Part shown: one piece after another, positions 63,591-64,000 of the stretch
How the letters are laid out: every line of letters begins with the position of its first letter
Numbering within the stretch: position 1 is the first letter of the stretch
Assembly: GCA_035299065.1 (NCBI GenBank)
Contig: DATGXI010000034.1
Location: 1 to 64,000 of the forward strand
DNA length: 64,000 nucleotides
Reading direction: 5' to 3'
Source of the DNA: DASPJQ01 sp035299065
GTDB lineage: Bacteria > Bacteroidota > Bacteroidia > Flavobacteriales_D > UBA2798
Position numbers and translations under genes: made by a program
Notes under the pieces: model-generated
The model's input: only the letters and a program-made list of their open reading frames with translations
Database searches by the model: none
What the model was told of the DNA's origin: nothing

Positions 63591-63820
63591 TTAGTGTTTT
63601 CCTGCCAACAGGTAGAAATCTCGTATCCGCATTTAGTGTTCCTGCAACTGTGCGGAGTATTCTTGCGACTAACAAAAGAAAGTTAGCGTCCCTACTTAGT
63701 GTTCTTGCGTCTGCACTTAGAAACCTTGCGACCTGAGTTAGTGTTCTTACAACTACGCGGAGTGTTTTCGTCTCCGCATTTAGAATTCTCTTAACTGCAC
63801 TTAGTGTTCTCTGACCAATT
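63591..63820. repeat. Degenerate 20-22-bp tandem array (consensus TTAGTGTTCTTGCGACTGCAC)
   Basis: Units start at 63591, 63613, 63633, 63653, 63696, 63717, 63738, 63758, 63779 and 63801, each 20-22 bases, with one interruption at about 63674-63695. Alternate units begin TTAGTGTTC or CGGAGT/TTAGAA. The period of about two helical turns (21 bp) is retained while the sequence drifts. No stable reading frame covers the array. Confidence 0.65.
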
Positions 63821-63878
63821 GACAGTTTTTACTCATCAGTAAAATATACTCAAACAAATAGATGTTCTGTTCATTATA

Positions 63879-64000
63879 TCAATTTGGACCATCATAATTT
63901 GGGCCTCTATATTTTACTTTAATTTTAGAGTGCTCAATTCGCTTACGCCAGTAATCTTTGGAGGTCACTTTTGCCTCTTTTACGATTTGCAAATTTACCT
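63879..64000 (-). CDS. C-terminal fragment of an unidentified gene running off the window
   Basis: On the minus strand the frame entering at 63998 reads 39 codons without interruption (VNLQIVKEAKVTSKDYWRKR, then IEHSKIKVKYRGPNYDGPN) to a stop at 63879. The amino-acid mix is protein-like (Lys, Arg, Tyr, aromatic, no low complexity). Too short to identify. Confidence 0.5.
   Translation of the reverse strand, partial: VNLQIVKEAKVTSKDYWRKRIEHSKIKVKYRGPNYDGPN

Noticed and set aside
63591..63820. CRISPR array or short leucine-rich gene at the right edge
   Set aside because: Units are contiguous and degenerate without spacers, and every frame is broken by stops.

Overview
The window reads as chromosomal DNA of a Gram-negative member of the Bacteroidota. 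The evidence is a giant cell-surface protein with HYR and SprB repeats and a C-terminal type IX secretion (T9SS) sorting domain, Bacteroidota-type -7 boxes (TAnnTTTG) just upstream of start codons with almost no Shine-Dalgarno sequences, several TTG starts, and lipopolysaccharide genes (kdsB, O-antigen ligase, chain-length determinant, rfbA). I cannot place it below phylum level. No rRNA, tRNA or CRISPR array was seen.

Layout. 1-5889 is the 3' part of the adhesin-like T9SS protein. It is followed by a CASTOR/POLLUX-like channel (6094-7992). A leftward block (7989-12930) holds an ArsC-like reductase, pgk, a small conserved gene, a serine hydrolase, lipB and a phosphoglucose/phosphomannose isomerase; some neighbours share stop-start (TAATG) overlaps. 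lysS and two envelope genes follow (13408-16478). A leftward block (16526-23554) has hemA, two tandem LTA-synthase-like phosphotransferases (one with a C-terminal frameshift), rnhB and a glycosyltransferase. A long rightward run (23633-39688) covers polysaccharide export and polymerisation, purN, marC-like, rnhA, an RND/MMPL exporter, rfbA, a polyprenyl synthase, kdsB, leuS and an outer-membrane barrel. It is interrupted by an intergenic repeat array (37707-38325). Three SpoIIE-type PP2C phosphatases sit together at 39912-45840.

From about 47.3 kb the character changes. A tyrosine recombinase (47657-48769) is bracketed by four large imperfect inverted repeats. Next comes an AT-rich island (about 49.2-62.5 kb) rich in AGA and ATA codons. 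It starts with a two-gene unit flanked by copies of a 34/35-bp hairpin repeat. It continues with an unfamiliar three-gene operon containing two PD-(D/E)XK-like proteins. A leftward cluster then carries RloA-like ATPase, RloB, a NACHT NTPase, an AlbA_2/Schlafen-like protein and a 207-aa protein. It ends with an XRE regulator beside a palindromic operator array and another nuclease-like gene. I read this as a defence island assembled next to a recombinase. The right end returns to native composition with a two-part conserved protein of unknown function (62761-63510), a terminator, a degenerate 21-bp tandem array and the 3' end of another gene.

The best candidates for something undescribed are the recombinase with its fold-back elements and repeat-bounded cassette, the 50670-52806 operon, and the NACHT/AlbA_2/207-aa set placed directly behind RloAB.
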